From DATBHM01 sp036557505 (lineage in GTDB: Bacteria > Actinomycetota > UBA4738 > JACQTL01), in contig DATBHM010000207.1 in assembly GCA_036557505.1 (NCBI GenBank), positions 1 to 38,379 on the forward strand: 38,379 nt of DNA, written 5' to 3'. Positions within the stretch are counted from its first letter, which is position 1; the number at the start of each line of letters is the position of its first letter. The notes under the pieces were generated by a model. It saw only the letters and a list, made by a program, of their open reading frames with translations, was not told where the DNA came from and did no database searches. A program made the position numbers and the translations under genes. Shown here in pieces: positions 16,450 to 23,880 of the stretch.

Positions 16450-17589
16450 TCAGACCCCTCCGCGGCTGCTCCGGCGGCGTCTGACGGCCGCCCGGGCCCT
16501 GTTGAGGACCCGGTGCCGGTGGGCGAAGCGACCGGCCGAGTGGCGAAGGTCCGCGAGGGTCGCTTGCGCCCTCGACGAGAGCGCGACCAGGGTCTCGCTC
16601 GGCACGACCTCACGAGCCGTCTGCAGCTTGTAGGGCTCCACCCCGCGCATCCAGTCGTACTGGGTGAACCGATCGTCCGAGAGCGCGGACTCGAGGGAGG
16701 CGATCTCCGCGAGCCGGCCGGGGCTGTACCGGGAGAACTCGGGGTCGAATCGCGTGTCCCACATCCGATAGGAATCGCGATCGAGGAGTCCGACGACGTA
16801 CGCGACGAGCCGGTCGGAGAACCTGACGGCGACCACCTCGACCTCGCCCGATGCCGCCAGGGTGGGAATGATCGAGCGCCAGAACCTCCCGGCCTGTGGG
16901 TGGTCCAGCATGCTCCTGCCACGGAGCTGGACGTCCCGGAGTCGGCGAACGCGTTCCATCTCCGGCAGGGCCAGTCGGATGGACGAGGGATCCCGGATGC
17001 ACTGCGTCGAGACGGGGAAGCCGTCGGTCCGGGCGCGGTTGAGGGCGGTGCGCCGGTTCTGCCGGGCGCTCCCGGAGAGGTAGGACCCCAGCGCACGCTC
17101 CGCGCCGAACACCAGCCTCGGGCCGCCCTCACCGGGAACCGTCCGGGCACGGTGAAGGTGTCGAGCGAGGGCGGCGACCACGGGGTCGCCCTCGGGGAGC
17201 TGCTCGACACGCAGGTCCCAGGGCCGCCGGACCCGGTCGACGGCCTGTGCCGTCGCTGCCGCCAGCGCACCGGCCGCGGCATCGTTCCTCGCCGCGAACC
17301 GTGCGAAGTCGCTCATGTAGTGACCGAGTCCGGTGATCTCCGTGACCAGGCCCCGCCTGCCGAGGGCCAGCAGGGCGGCCCCGTGCAGTCGTTCCCGATC
17401 GCTCAGCAGCACCGCGAGCGGGGTCCGATCGGAGTAGCACCCGATCCAGGTCTCCAACCACGGCCGCCTCGCGGTGATGGGGACGTCGCAGGCCGAGAAG
17501 AGCTCGTCCAGCCGTGGCCCGAACTCGTCGAGGACGGCGCTGCCCTTCAGGGAGATCGTCGCGAATTCCGAAGGCCGGCTAGCTGCCAC
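16450..17589 (-). CDS. GNAT-superfamily acyltransferase, CelD/BcsL (FemAB-like) type
   Basis: This protein of about 379 residues resembles the double-GNAT Acetyltransf_6 family found in many exopolysaccharide clusters. The telling part is the middle, LSGSARQNRRTALNRARTDG (171-190), matching the S.R.N.RR..R motif of CelD/BcsL and BioF2-like proteins, followed by a second GNAT half with VEVVAVRFSDRLVAYVVGL and a conserved DTRFDPEFSRYSPG segment. It would transfer an acyl group to a sugar or amino sugar in the cytosol. I choose GTG 17589 because the open frame further upstream is only the shadow of the GT4 gene; this start overlaps the GT4 stop by 11 nt. True start could differ by a few codons. 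Substrate is unknown; a FemAB-like aminoacyl transfer is a less likely alternative. Confidence 0.78.
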   Translation of the reverse strand: MAASRPSEFATISLKGSAVLDEFGPRLDELFSACDVPITARRPWLETWIGCYSDRTPLAVLLSDRERLHGAALLALGRRGLVTEITGLGHYMSDFARFAARNDAAAGALAAATAQAVDRVRRPWDLRVEQLPEGDPVVAALARHLHRARTVPGEGGPRLVFGAERALGSYLSGSARQNRRTALNRARTDGFPVSTQCIRDPSSIRLALPEMERVRRLRDVQLRGRSMLDHPQAGRFWRSIIPTLAASGEVEVVAVRFSDRLVAYVVGLLDRDSYRMWDTRFDPEFSRYSPGRLAEIASLESALSDDRFTQYDWMRGVEPYKLQTAREVVPSETLVALSSRAQATLADLRHSAGRFAHRHRVLNRARAAVRRRRSSRGGV

Positions 17590-18772
17590 GGGGAGCTCGC
17601 TCGCCGCGGACGGGCCCGCTCGGTCCCCGGCGTCGTCGCCCGCGGAGGACCTCGGTGTAGAGCGCCTCGTAGGCGTTCGCCATCTCCTCGGGATCGAACA
17701 TGCCGAGCGCCCGGGCTCGGGCGTTGCCCGCCATCCGCCGGGCGTCCTCCTCGTCGTCCAGGAGGTTGCCGATGGCCCTCCCGAGGGCCCCCGCGTCGTC
17801 GGGGGGGACCAGCAGGCCGGTCTCGCCCGGCACGACGATCTCGCGAATCCCACCGATCTCCGTGGCGACGATGGGCCGCTCCGCGAGCGCGGCCTCGACG
17901 ACGGTGACCGGGAGCCCCTCGGCCCGCGAGGGCAGGGCGAACACGTCGAACGAAGGGAGGAGGTCGCGGACGTCGTCACGCCACCCGGTCCACGTCACCC
18001 GATCGGTCAGGCAGAGGGTCCGGGCGAGCTCCTCGAGCTGGGGACGCTCCGGGCCGTCGCCCACGATCACCGACCGGGCCTGCGGGAGCTCGGCCATGGC
18101 CCGGAGAAAGACGTCGAGTCCCTTCTCCCTCGACAGACGCGCGACGACGCCGACGACCGGTGGCGCCTGCCGTGGGCGCTCGACCGGCGGGGGCCCCGTT
18201 CCCTCCACGCCGTTGTAGATGACGCGCACCCGCCCGGACGGGAGCTTCGCGAGCCGCTCGACGTGGCGAGCCAGCGCCGTGCTCACCGCGACGTGCGCGG
18301 CCTCCCGCGGGATGGTCAGCTGCCGGTACCGCAGGATCCCCCGGCTGTAGGCCGGGAGGGGGGAATGGTCGACGGCGATCAGCCTCGCGCTTCGGAGGAG
18401 GAGACCGGCGAGGATCGCGTACCGGCCCGACCAGGCCATGGGGAGGTTGACCTGGAGGATGTCGGGGCGCAGCGCCCGGAAGACCCTGAGGTGCTCGGCC
18501 ATCGCCCCCACGTCGCGCCGGTCGCGTACGGCCCGGATCACGATCGTCCTCACGCCCGGGCGATGGGCTCCGATCCACCGGACGACGTCCTCGTCGACCC
18601 CAACGATCGTGATCCGGTGGCCGGGATGGAGGTGTCGGACGAGGACTCCCAGCGCCGCTTCGGACCCGCCGAGCGCCCGGTTGTCGTGGTACATGACGAG
18701 GCGGAGGGGCCGCTCGAATCCGGGCCTCGATGTTGCGGGATCCTCGTCCATTGACGCCGCGCGCGATCGCAT
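17579..18772 (-). CDS. GT4-family glycosyltransferase
   Basis: This retaining GT-B glycosyltransferase (397 residues) has N-terminal LVMYHDNRALGGSEAAL (the glycine-rich acceptor loop), then VIYNGVEG and VVGVVARLSREKGLDVFLRA at the start of the donor domain, VGDGPERPQLE, and the donor-site motif EGLPVTVVEAAL with the E-x7-E pair, followed by GGIREIVVPGETGLLVPP. These are textbook GT4 marks. Start ATG 18772 is chosen for the purine-rich GAGGGGGG just upstream; a shorter form from ATG 18751 is possible. The upstream sulfotransferase gene ends 124 bp before it on the same strand. The downstream acyltransferase overlaps it by 11 nt, so the two are coupled. Sugar and linkage are unknown. Confidence 0.92.
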   Translation of the reverse strand: MRSRAASMDEDPATSRPGFERPLRLVMYHDNRALGGSEAALGVLVRHLHPGHRITIVGVDEDVVRWIGAHRPGVRTIVIRAVRDRRDVGAMAEHLRVFRALRPDILQVNLPMAWSGRYAILAGLLLRSARLIAVDHSPLPAYSRGILRYRQLTIPREAAHVAVSTALARHVERLAKLPSGRVRVIYNGVEGTGPPPVERPRQAPPVVGVVARLSREKGLDVFLRAMAELPQARSVIVGDGPERPQLEELARTLCLTDRVTWTGWRDDVRDLLPSFDVFALPSRAEGLPVTVVEAALAERPIVATEIGGIREIVVPGETGLLVPPDDAGALGRAIGNLLDDEEDARRMAGNARARALGMFDPEEMANAYEALYTEVLRGRRRRGPSGPVRGERAPRGS

Positions 18773-18896
18773 CGGCCCCCCTCGTCCACCACCGGTGGTG
18801 AGGCCGAATTGTAGGCACAAGGTCCGCGAATTGGTGCGGTCGTCGGTCGGGCCGGACGGGAATGGAACGTGAGGACCGGGCGCCGGCCGGAGCGGA

Positions 18897-19757
18897 CTAC
18901 GCGTCCGAGGTTGCGGGCTGCTCGCCGAGGAGCCCCCAACCCGTGAAGGAAGGCTCCATCCATCGACGCAACCGTTCGACGTCAGGCCGAAGGACGTCGG
19001 CGAGTCGCTGCCGAAGGTCGGCGTCGATGGCGACCTCGTCCGGGCGGATCGGCCGGGTCATGAGCCGGGTCGAACCCAGCCTCCTGAGCAGTCGCTCTCC
19101 GAAGGAATCCTGGTCGGAGCGGTGTGGCACCTTCCGCAGCGTCGTGGCCAGGCGCCGGGAGGCTCGTTTGTCGGAGGCCCTGTTGTACTCACGGGCGAGA
19201 TCCAGTCCGGCGGTGTCGTCCACGCCGATGAAGGACAGGACCCGATTGACCGTCTCGACCCGACGGCTGCGGAGCGCCTCGGACGTGAGCAGCAGGAGCT
19301 GGGACTCCGGGAACCAGTCCAGGTAGCGCTCCAGCTGCAGGGCGTATCTGCTGCTGTTCGAGTACTGGGCGTTGGTCAGTAGGGCGTCTTTGATTCCCGC
19401 CGATTCCCGGCCCTCGGCGAGATGTTGGATGTAGGCGGAGCGCATGCGCTCGATCGGATCCCGCATGAGGTAGATGAGTCGCACCTCGGGCACGAGCGAC
19501 GCCATCCGCTCCGGCACGCCCGCGAAGGTCGGATACATGGTGTACGGGACCGAAGCCTCGCCGACCGCCGACTCCTCGACCGCATCCTCGAAGACGCGCT
19601 CGTACCATTCGCGCCCCCGCCGCCACCGCATCTCCGCGACGAAGAACGACGGCTCCTTCATGGTGGCGACGAAGACCCGCTCGTGTCCCCGGAGGTATCT
19701 GGAGAGGCTGGTGGTGCCGGCCTTCGGGGCTCCGATGATGATGAAAGTCGGCAGCAT
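18897..19757 (-). CDS. PAPS-dependent sulfotransferase, heparan N/O-sulfotransferase-like
   Basis: This 286-residue soluble enzyme has the PAPS loop IIIGAPKAGTTSLSRYL (6-22), KEPSFF (34-39), and the 3'-phosphate site LMRDPIERMRSAY (97-109) with Arg99 and Ser107. The PKAGTT plus KEPSFF plus RDP..R..S pattern is that of the heparan-sulfate and NodH-like Sulfotransfer_1 group. The C-terminal LRPDVERLRRWM helix is family-typical. Length is normal. Start ATG 19757 is preferred; an AGGGAAGGG run abuts it. The gene is divergent from the deacetylase at 19912 with 154 bp between. It probably heads the long minus-strand unit. A NodB-type deacetylase next to an N-sulfotransferase-like enzyme recalls deacetylation then N-sulfation of hexosamine in heparan, but this is only an analogy. 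Confidence 0.88.
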   Translation of the reverse strand: MLPTFIIIGAPKAGTTSLSRYLRGHERVFVATMKEPSFFVAEMRWRRGREWYERVFEDAVEESAVGEASVPYTMYPTFAGVPERMASLVPEVRLIYLMRDPIERMRSAYIQHLAEGRESAGIKDALLTNAQYSNSSRYALQLERYLDWFPESQLLLLTSEALRSRRVETVNRVLSFIGVDDTAGLDLAREYNRASDKRASRRLATTLRKVPHRSDQDSFGERLLRRLGSTRLMTRPIRPDEVAIDADLRQRLADVLRPDVERLRRWMEPSFTGWGLLGEQPATSDA

Positions 19758-19804
19758 CCCTTCCCTGACGAACGGCGACACCTCGCACCCCGATGATAGG
19801 GGAC

Positions 19805-19822
19805 CGACAGGGGGGCCTGTCG
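19805..19822. promoter_or_regulatory. GGGG-loop hairpin in the divergent sulfotransferase/deacetylase region
   Basis: CGACAGG, loop GGGG, CCTGTCG: a perfect 7-bp stem in the 154-bp divergent region, about 50 bp from the sulfotransferase start. A like element (6-bp stem, GGGG loop) lies at 21905-21920 in the next divergent sulfotransferase region. It may be a protein site or a 5' UTR hairpin. Confidence 0.3.
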
Positions 19823-19875
19823 ACGGGGAACGAAGGCCCCCACGGATGGCCGGCGGCATCGCACCGGCACGGGCG

Positions 19876-19905
19876 GTGACGCGGTTCGTGCCTCGCCCGT
19901 ATCCT
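19876..19905 (+). promoter_or_regulatory. Candidate promoter for a leaderless deacetylase mRNA
   Basis: GTGACG (19876-19881) and TATCCT (19900-19905) with an 18-bp spacer form a fair sigma-70-like pair. The -10 ends 6 bp before the ATG, so transcription would start at or next to the start codon. The lack of any Shine-Dalgarno before this gene agrees with a leaderless mRNA. Confidence 0.35.
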
Positions 19906-19911
19906 CTCGCC

Positions 19912-20700
19912 ATGTCCGGTGCCTCGTCCCCGTATCTGTGGCTCCGACACAAGACCCGAAGAGGCCTCCGGTACGTCACGCGCCCGGTCCACCCGCTGAT
20001 CGGGTCCATCCGGCGAGTCGACACGCAACGTGCGGTCGCCGCCCTCACGTTCGATGACGGCCCCGACGAGGAGCAGACCGATCGCATCCTGGAGGTCCTC
20101 GAACGGAAGGGCGCCAAGGCGACCTTCTTCATGCTCGCCAAGCAGGCGGTGCGCCTCCCGGAGGTCGTCCGGGCGGTGCAGGACGGCGGCCACGAGATCG
20201 GGCTGCACGGGTACGACCACTCGCCCGTCATCGGCATCACGAGCATGGAGAAGGTTCGGAAGATGCGTGACGGGAAGCGGCGTCTCGAGGACGCGATCGG
20301 ACGATCCGTCCAGCTCTTCCGGCCACCGTACGGGTGGCAGGACCTCCGGTCGTTCCTCGCGGCACGGTCGGCGGGGCTCCGGGTCATCCTGTGGTCCACG
20401 GAGGCAGACGACTGCGTCGAGGGCGTCACACCGGAGGTGGCCGCGGAGAAGGCCGTGCGGCTGGAAACGGGAGGCATCCTGCTGCTGCACGACCGCGCAG
20501 AGCCGTACCCGACGAGACCGGACGAGCGTCCCGCCGCCGGTCTCGACCGGGCACGAATGGTGGAGCTGATCTCCGATCGTCTCGAGGGACGGCTGTCGTT
20601 GGTCTCGGTCGGGACCCTGTTGCGACAGGGGGCTCCGGAGCGCAAGCCCTGGTTCTGGCAGCCGGTCGGAGCGGAAGCCGTCGAGCTGCTCGGGCGCTAG
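19912..20700 (+). CDS. Polysaccharide deacetylase (NodB homology domain, CE4)
   Basis: This 262-residue metal-dependent deacetylase would remove N- or O-acetyl groups from a sugar. All NodB motifs are visible: TFDDGPD (46-52) with the catalytic-base/metal Asp pair, metal ligands in HGYDH (His99, His103), RPPYG (137-141), WSTEADD (161-167) and LLLHD (190-194). No signal peptide is seen; the N-terminus is basic and short, so a cytosolic place of action, on nucleotide- or lipid-linked sugar, is more likely than an extracellular one. Start ATG 19912 has no Shine-Dalgarno but sits 6 bp after a -10-like box. It is a single-gene unit: divergent from one sulfotransferase gene and convergent (24-bp gap) with another. 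With these neighbours it may create free amino groups for sulfation. Confidence 0.9.
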   Translation: MSGASSPYLWLRHKTRRGLRYVTRPVHPLIGSIRRVDTQRAVAALTFDDGPDEEQTDRILEVLERKGAKATFFMLAKQAVRLPEVVRAVQDGGHEIGLHGYDHSPVIGITSMEKVRKMRDGKRRLEDAIGRSVQLFRPPYGWQDLRSFLAARSAGLRVILWSTEADDCVEGVTPEVAAEKAVRLETGGILLLHDRAEPYPTRPDERPAAGLDRARMVELISDRLEGRLSLVSVGTLLRQGAPERKPWFWQPVGAEAVELLGR

Positions 20701-20724
20701 GTCGCCGGGGCGGCCGGGGCCCGG

Positions 20725-21819
20725 TCAGGACCTCCGGTCGGGCGCGCCGGGCCGTGACCGGGGTCCGAGGAGCCAGTGGCGGGCGACGCGCACCCTTGAC
20801 CACCACGAGTAGCGCTGGAGCCGGCCGGACACCGCCCGTTTCGCAGCCACGTTGGCCCGCAGGAACTGGGCGCGGGCCCGCGCCGCCAGCGGGACGGACG
20901 CCACGCCCCGTTCGTATCCCAGCTCCTCCAGCGTTCGGCCGGCGATGGCCTCGAAGAGCTCGAGGTCGCGCCGCGGCATCTGCCGTCGCCAGTCCCGGAG
21001 CCCCTTCGTCGGTGCCAGATACAGGCCCTCGTGGAAGTCGAGGTCCCGTTGGGTGACTCCGAGGACCTCCTTCGGGCGCTCGTGATATCGCAGCATGCCC
21101 CGGTCGAACGGCAGCTCGATGAACTCGCACAGGGGCCGCAGGACGGCCTCGGGATCGTCGATCAGCGACTCGTACCGGACCTCCCGATACCGGCGTCCGA
21201 GACGCCCCCCGGTGCGCCTGCCCCCGTCGACGGCCGCGGACCAGGTCAGGGCGACCTCTCCCACCGATTCGATGAACCACTCGTCGGGGGTCTGGCGAGC
21301 GACGTGGGAGAGCGCCACGTCGCGCCCGTCCCGGATGATGTGGATGAAGCGCGCCTCGGGCAGGAGGTGGGCGAGGACCGGCATGATCCCGAGCGCATTG
21401 GGGGTCTTGTCCCCGTACCGGGTCTTTCCCTCGTTCGCGGCGACGTGGCGATAGAGAGCGCGGATCGCGTCGGAAAACGTCTCCGGCCGGGCACGTCGGA
21501 TCGCACCCCGTACCTCGGCCTCCGGCAGGGAATGCCACCACGCCGGGCCGTGGATCAGGTCGTCGACGAAGGCATCGAGATCGAAGCCCGAGCTCGTCTC
21601 GTAGCTGTTGGTCCGACGGCACATCCCGAGCAGGAACGTGGCCTCGTCCGGGATGGCGACGTCCGGGTGGGCGGCGAACATCGCACGGAGCAACGTCGTG
21701 CCCGAGCGCTGGACGCCCAGGATGAACGGAAACGGCGGGGGTGGGGAGCCTTCCACCACCGATCCGCCGGGAGCGGGGATCGGCTCAGCCAATCGTCGAT
21801 CCCCGCCGGCCCCCATCAT
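20725..21819 (-). CDS. Sulfotransferase family protein (Sulfotransfer_3-like)
   Basis: This enzyme of about 364 residues has a disordered Pro/Gly-rich start, the PAPS loop FILGVQRSGTTLLRAMF (32-48), a GDKTP motif (136-140) and the 3'-phosphate site IIRDGRDVALS (161-171) with Arg163 and Ser171. The QRSGTT/GDKTP/RDGRDV set is that of bacterial Sulfotransfer_3 and tyrosylprotein-sulfotransferase-like proteins, different from the other four in this window. The C-terminal 60 residues are strongly basic. Start is ATG 21819 or the adjacent ATG 21816; further upstream in frame the reading is a non-coding-looking stretch with several GTG codons. It is divergent from the sulfotransferase gene at 22038. 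The substrate may be the polysaccharide, a lipid or a protein; only the setting favours polysaccharide. Confidence 0.85.
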   Translation of the reverse strand: MMGAGGDRRLAEPIPAPGGSVVEGSPPPPFPFILGVQRSGTTLLRAMFAAHPDVAIPDEATFLLGMCRRTNSYETSSGFDLDAFVDDLIHGPAWWHSLPEAEVRGAIRRARPETFSDAIRALYRHVAANEGKTRYGDKTPNALGIMPVLAHLLPEARFIHIIRDGRDVALSHVARQTPDEWFIESVGEVALTWSAAVDGGRRTGGRLGRRYREVRYESLIDDPEAVLRPLCEFIELPFDRGMLRYHERPKEVLGVTQRDLDFHEGLYLAPTKGLRDWRRQMPRRDLELFEAIAGRTLEELGYERGVASVPLAARARAQFLRANVAAKRAVSGRLQRYSWWSRVRVARHWLLGPRSRPGAPDRRS

Positions 21820-21892
21820 CGCGTCGGACGTCCACGTTCCCGAGCCTAACGTACACGTGCCTGTCTCCCGGGTCCCCTGGCTGCCCGCCACG

Positions 21893-21920
21893 TATACTGA
21901 GCGCCGGTCGGGGGCGACCG
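21893..21920 (+). promoter_or_regulatory. TATACT box plus GGGG-loop hairpin at mRNA 5' end
   Basis: TATACT (21893-21898) is a good -10 sequence, though no good -35 lies 17 bp upstream. It is followed at once by the perfect hairpin CGGTCG-GGGG-CGACCG (21905-21920), which would sit at the very 5' end of the transcript of the gene at 22038, about 130 nt before the start codon. The rest of 21820-22037 shows no gene. Confidence 0.35.
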
Positions 21921-22037
21921 TCCGGGTCGGCTCGGGAGGGGGTCGACGGCCGTTCTCCGTTCGGCCCGATCGAGCCGGACCCGAGTCGCGATCCACGAGG
22001 AGCCGCGGCGGCCCGCACGAATCGATTCGGAGTAACC

Positions 22038-22877
22038 ATGCTTCGCCAATTCCCCGAACATCCGCTGCGCCGTGCGCTCCTCCCCGTCACCTACGTCGAG
22101 GCGGCGATCGCCGGTGCTCGCGAGCGACGTCGATTCGAGCGGGTGGAGACGTACTGCATGTTCATCGGGTACCCGCGCAGCGGGCACAGCCTCGTGGGGT
22201 CGCTCCTGGATGCCCACCCCGACGTGATCATCGCCCACGAGCTCGATGCCCTGGGGTTCATCGGCGCCCGGTTCACGAGGGATCAGCTCTACGCGCTGAT
22301 CCTGGCCAACTCCCGATCGATCGCGGCCCGGGGACGCCGCCACCTCTACGACTACGTCGTCCCCGGGCAATCGCAGGGGAGCTCCGACACCCTGAGGGTG
22401 ATCGGGGACAAGCGAGGCGGGGCGTCGATGGTTCGACTCCGCCGCGATCCCACGCTGCTCGACCGGCTCAACCGGGTCGTCGGGGATCCCGTGCGGTTCG
22501 TCCACGTCGTCAGGAATCCGTTCGACAACGTCAGCACGATCGCCAAGCGGTGGGACGCCACGATCGAGGACAGCGTGCGGATCTACGCCGACCTGTGCGG
22601 CACCGTCGCCGATCTGAAGGCGAGGGTGCCCCCGGAGCGCGTCTTCGACCTCCGCCACGAGGACCTCGTCCGCGATGCGAGGGAAAGCCTCAGGACCATG
22701 TGCGAGTTCCTGCGGATCGTTCCGTCCGAGTCCTATCTGGACGCGTGCGCCGGGATCGTCTGGCCCAGCACGCATCGGTCCCGGGACGAACGGGACTGGG
22801 ACCCCGGGACCAGGGTCGAGGTGGAACGGATCATCGCCGCGCACGAGTTCCTTCGCGGATACACCTTCGAGGACTGA
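22038..22877 (+). CDS. Sulfotransferase family protein
   Basis: This 279-residue protein keeps the sulfotransferase fold motifs in a variant form: MFIGYPRSGHSLVGSLLDAHPDV (PAPS loop about 43-51, with SGHS in place of SGTT), GDKRGG (123-128) and VVRNPFDNVSTI (158-169) with RNP in place of RDP and Ser166. GDKRGG recalls GDK motifs of sulfotransferase families acting on protein or lipid. The changed loop is shared by a subset of bacterial and marine proteins annotated as sulfotransferases, but activity is less certain than for the other four. Start ATG 22038 has GGAG 5 nt upstream, one of the better ribosome sites here. It stands alone, divergent from 20725-21819 and convergent with the GT2 gene at 22905. 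Confidence 0.78.
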   Translation: MLRQFPEHPLRRALLPVTYVEAAIAGARERRRFERVETYCMFIGYPRSGHSLVGSLLDAHPDVIIAHELDALGFIGARFTRDQLYALILANSRSIAARGRRHLYDYVVPGQSQGSSDTLRVIGDKRGGASMVRLRRDPTLLDRLNRVVGDPVRFVHVVRNPFDNVSTIAKRWDATIEDSVRIYADLCGTVADLKARVPPERVFDLRHEDLVRDARESLRTMCEFLRIVPSESYLDACAGIVWPSTHRSRDERDWDPGTRVEVERIIAAHEFLRGYTFED

Positions 22878-22902
22878 GACCGGAGGGCTGGACGGACCGG
22901 TC
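22878..22902. terminator. Bidirectional terminator-like hairpin in a convergent gap
   Basis: GACCGG and CCGGTC pair over a 13-nt loop and fill almost the whole 27-bp gap between the stops of the convergent sulfotransferase and GT2 genes. No T-tract. Position supports shared transcription termination. Confidence 0.4.
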
Positions 22903-22904
22903 GA

Positions 22905-23798
22905 TCACAGGTACAGGATTCCATGCCGAATGGAGCCCTCGAGCCGTCCGAATCGGAGCCCGATCTCCCAGGCGGGGTGTGCGCCGTGGCGTCCGAGCAG
23001 GCGTCCGGCAGCGATCAGCGGCAGCCTGATCCACGCCTGCAGCGCCCCGAGGAGCGGCGGGCGGCGCATGCCGGAGGCGCGGTACCGGCGATAGAGGAGC
23101 GCCTGGGTCGCGCCGAACCGCATCGCCTTGCGGAGGCGGGCGCGGGGTGCAGCCGGCATCCGGACATGCAGGAGGGCTCCGTCGACGAGCGAGGGCGGGT
23201 CGTCGCCGGAGAGCTGGATCCGCCAGCAGAGGTCCGCCTCCTCGTAGCACGGGAGCGATGGATCGAAGCCGTGGAACCGCTCGAACGTCTCGCGACGAAT
23301 CCCGAGGGTGCCCGCCCCAGCGAACGGGAGGAACCCGAGATCCGAGGTGATCAGGCCGGTCTGCTGCGGGTGCGTCCCCCCCGGATTCCACGGATTCAAC
23401 GCGGTCATCTCCACCCGGGCGCAGACGAGCGGGTGCTCCCCGAGCGCCCGGGCCAGCTCGCCGACATAGCGGTCGTCGGCGGTGTCGTCGGCGTCGACGA
23501 AGATGAGGAGCGTTCCCCGGCACTCGGCCACCGCGCGGTTCCGCTGGGCCGCCGCCGTCCCGACCCGGTCGCCGGGGACGACTCGAAGGTCCAATCGATC
23601 GAGCCATCCCCGCAGGCGGCGCTCCAGGTTGCGATTGCCGGCGTCCACGACCACGACCTCGAACGCGGGTGCGCCCCGCTGCCGGCGGAGCGATTCGAGC
23701 GTCTGTGCGAGATAGGTGGAGTCGAGACACGGGACGATGACGCTGATCTCCGGCGGGTGTCGGTCGTGCGGGCCGTCCTCGGTTGCGTTCGTCGACAT
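22905..23798 (-). CDS. GT2-family glycosyltransferase
   Basis: This 297-residue GT-A enzyme has ISVIVPCLDSTYLAQTLESL (18-37), VVVDAGNRNLER (49-60), GTAAAQRNRAV and the metal site DADD (102-105). A later GFDPSLPCYEEADLCWRI is the catalytic ED-type motif of rhamnosyl/galactofuranosyl-like GT2 members. The C-terminus (MRFGATQALLYRRY and on) is basic, with one weakly hydrophobic stretch that may touch the membrane. Start ATG 23798 is chosen because GGAGGGGGG lies 6 nt upstream; an earlier ATG at 23819 falls before that site. It is a single-gene minus unit, divergent from the aldo/keto reductase. Sugar specificity cannot be read. Confidence 0.87.
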   Translation of the reverse strand: MSTNATEDGPHDRHPPEISVIVPCLDSTYLAQTLESLRRQRGAPAFEVVVVDAGNRNLERRLRGWLDRLDLRVVPGDRVGTAAAQRNRAVAECRGTLLIFVDADDTADDRYVGELARALGEHPLVCARVEMTALNPWNPGGTHPQQTGLITSDLGFLPFAGAGTLGIRRETFERFHGFDPSLPCYEEADLCWRIQLSGDDPPSLVDGALLHVRMPAAPRARLRKAMRFGATQALLYRRYRASGMRRPPLLGALQAWIRLPLIAAGRLLGRHGAHPAWEIGLRFGRLEGSIRHGILYL

Positions 23799-23880
23799 CC
23801 TCGCCCCCCTCCGGGGCATGATCCCAGCGGACCCGGCGGGTCGCGGGTCCGTTCACCCATGATGGAGGCGTGAGCATGCC

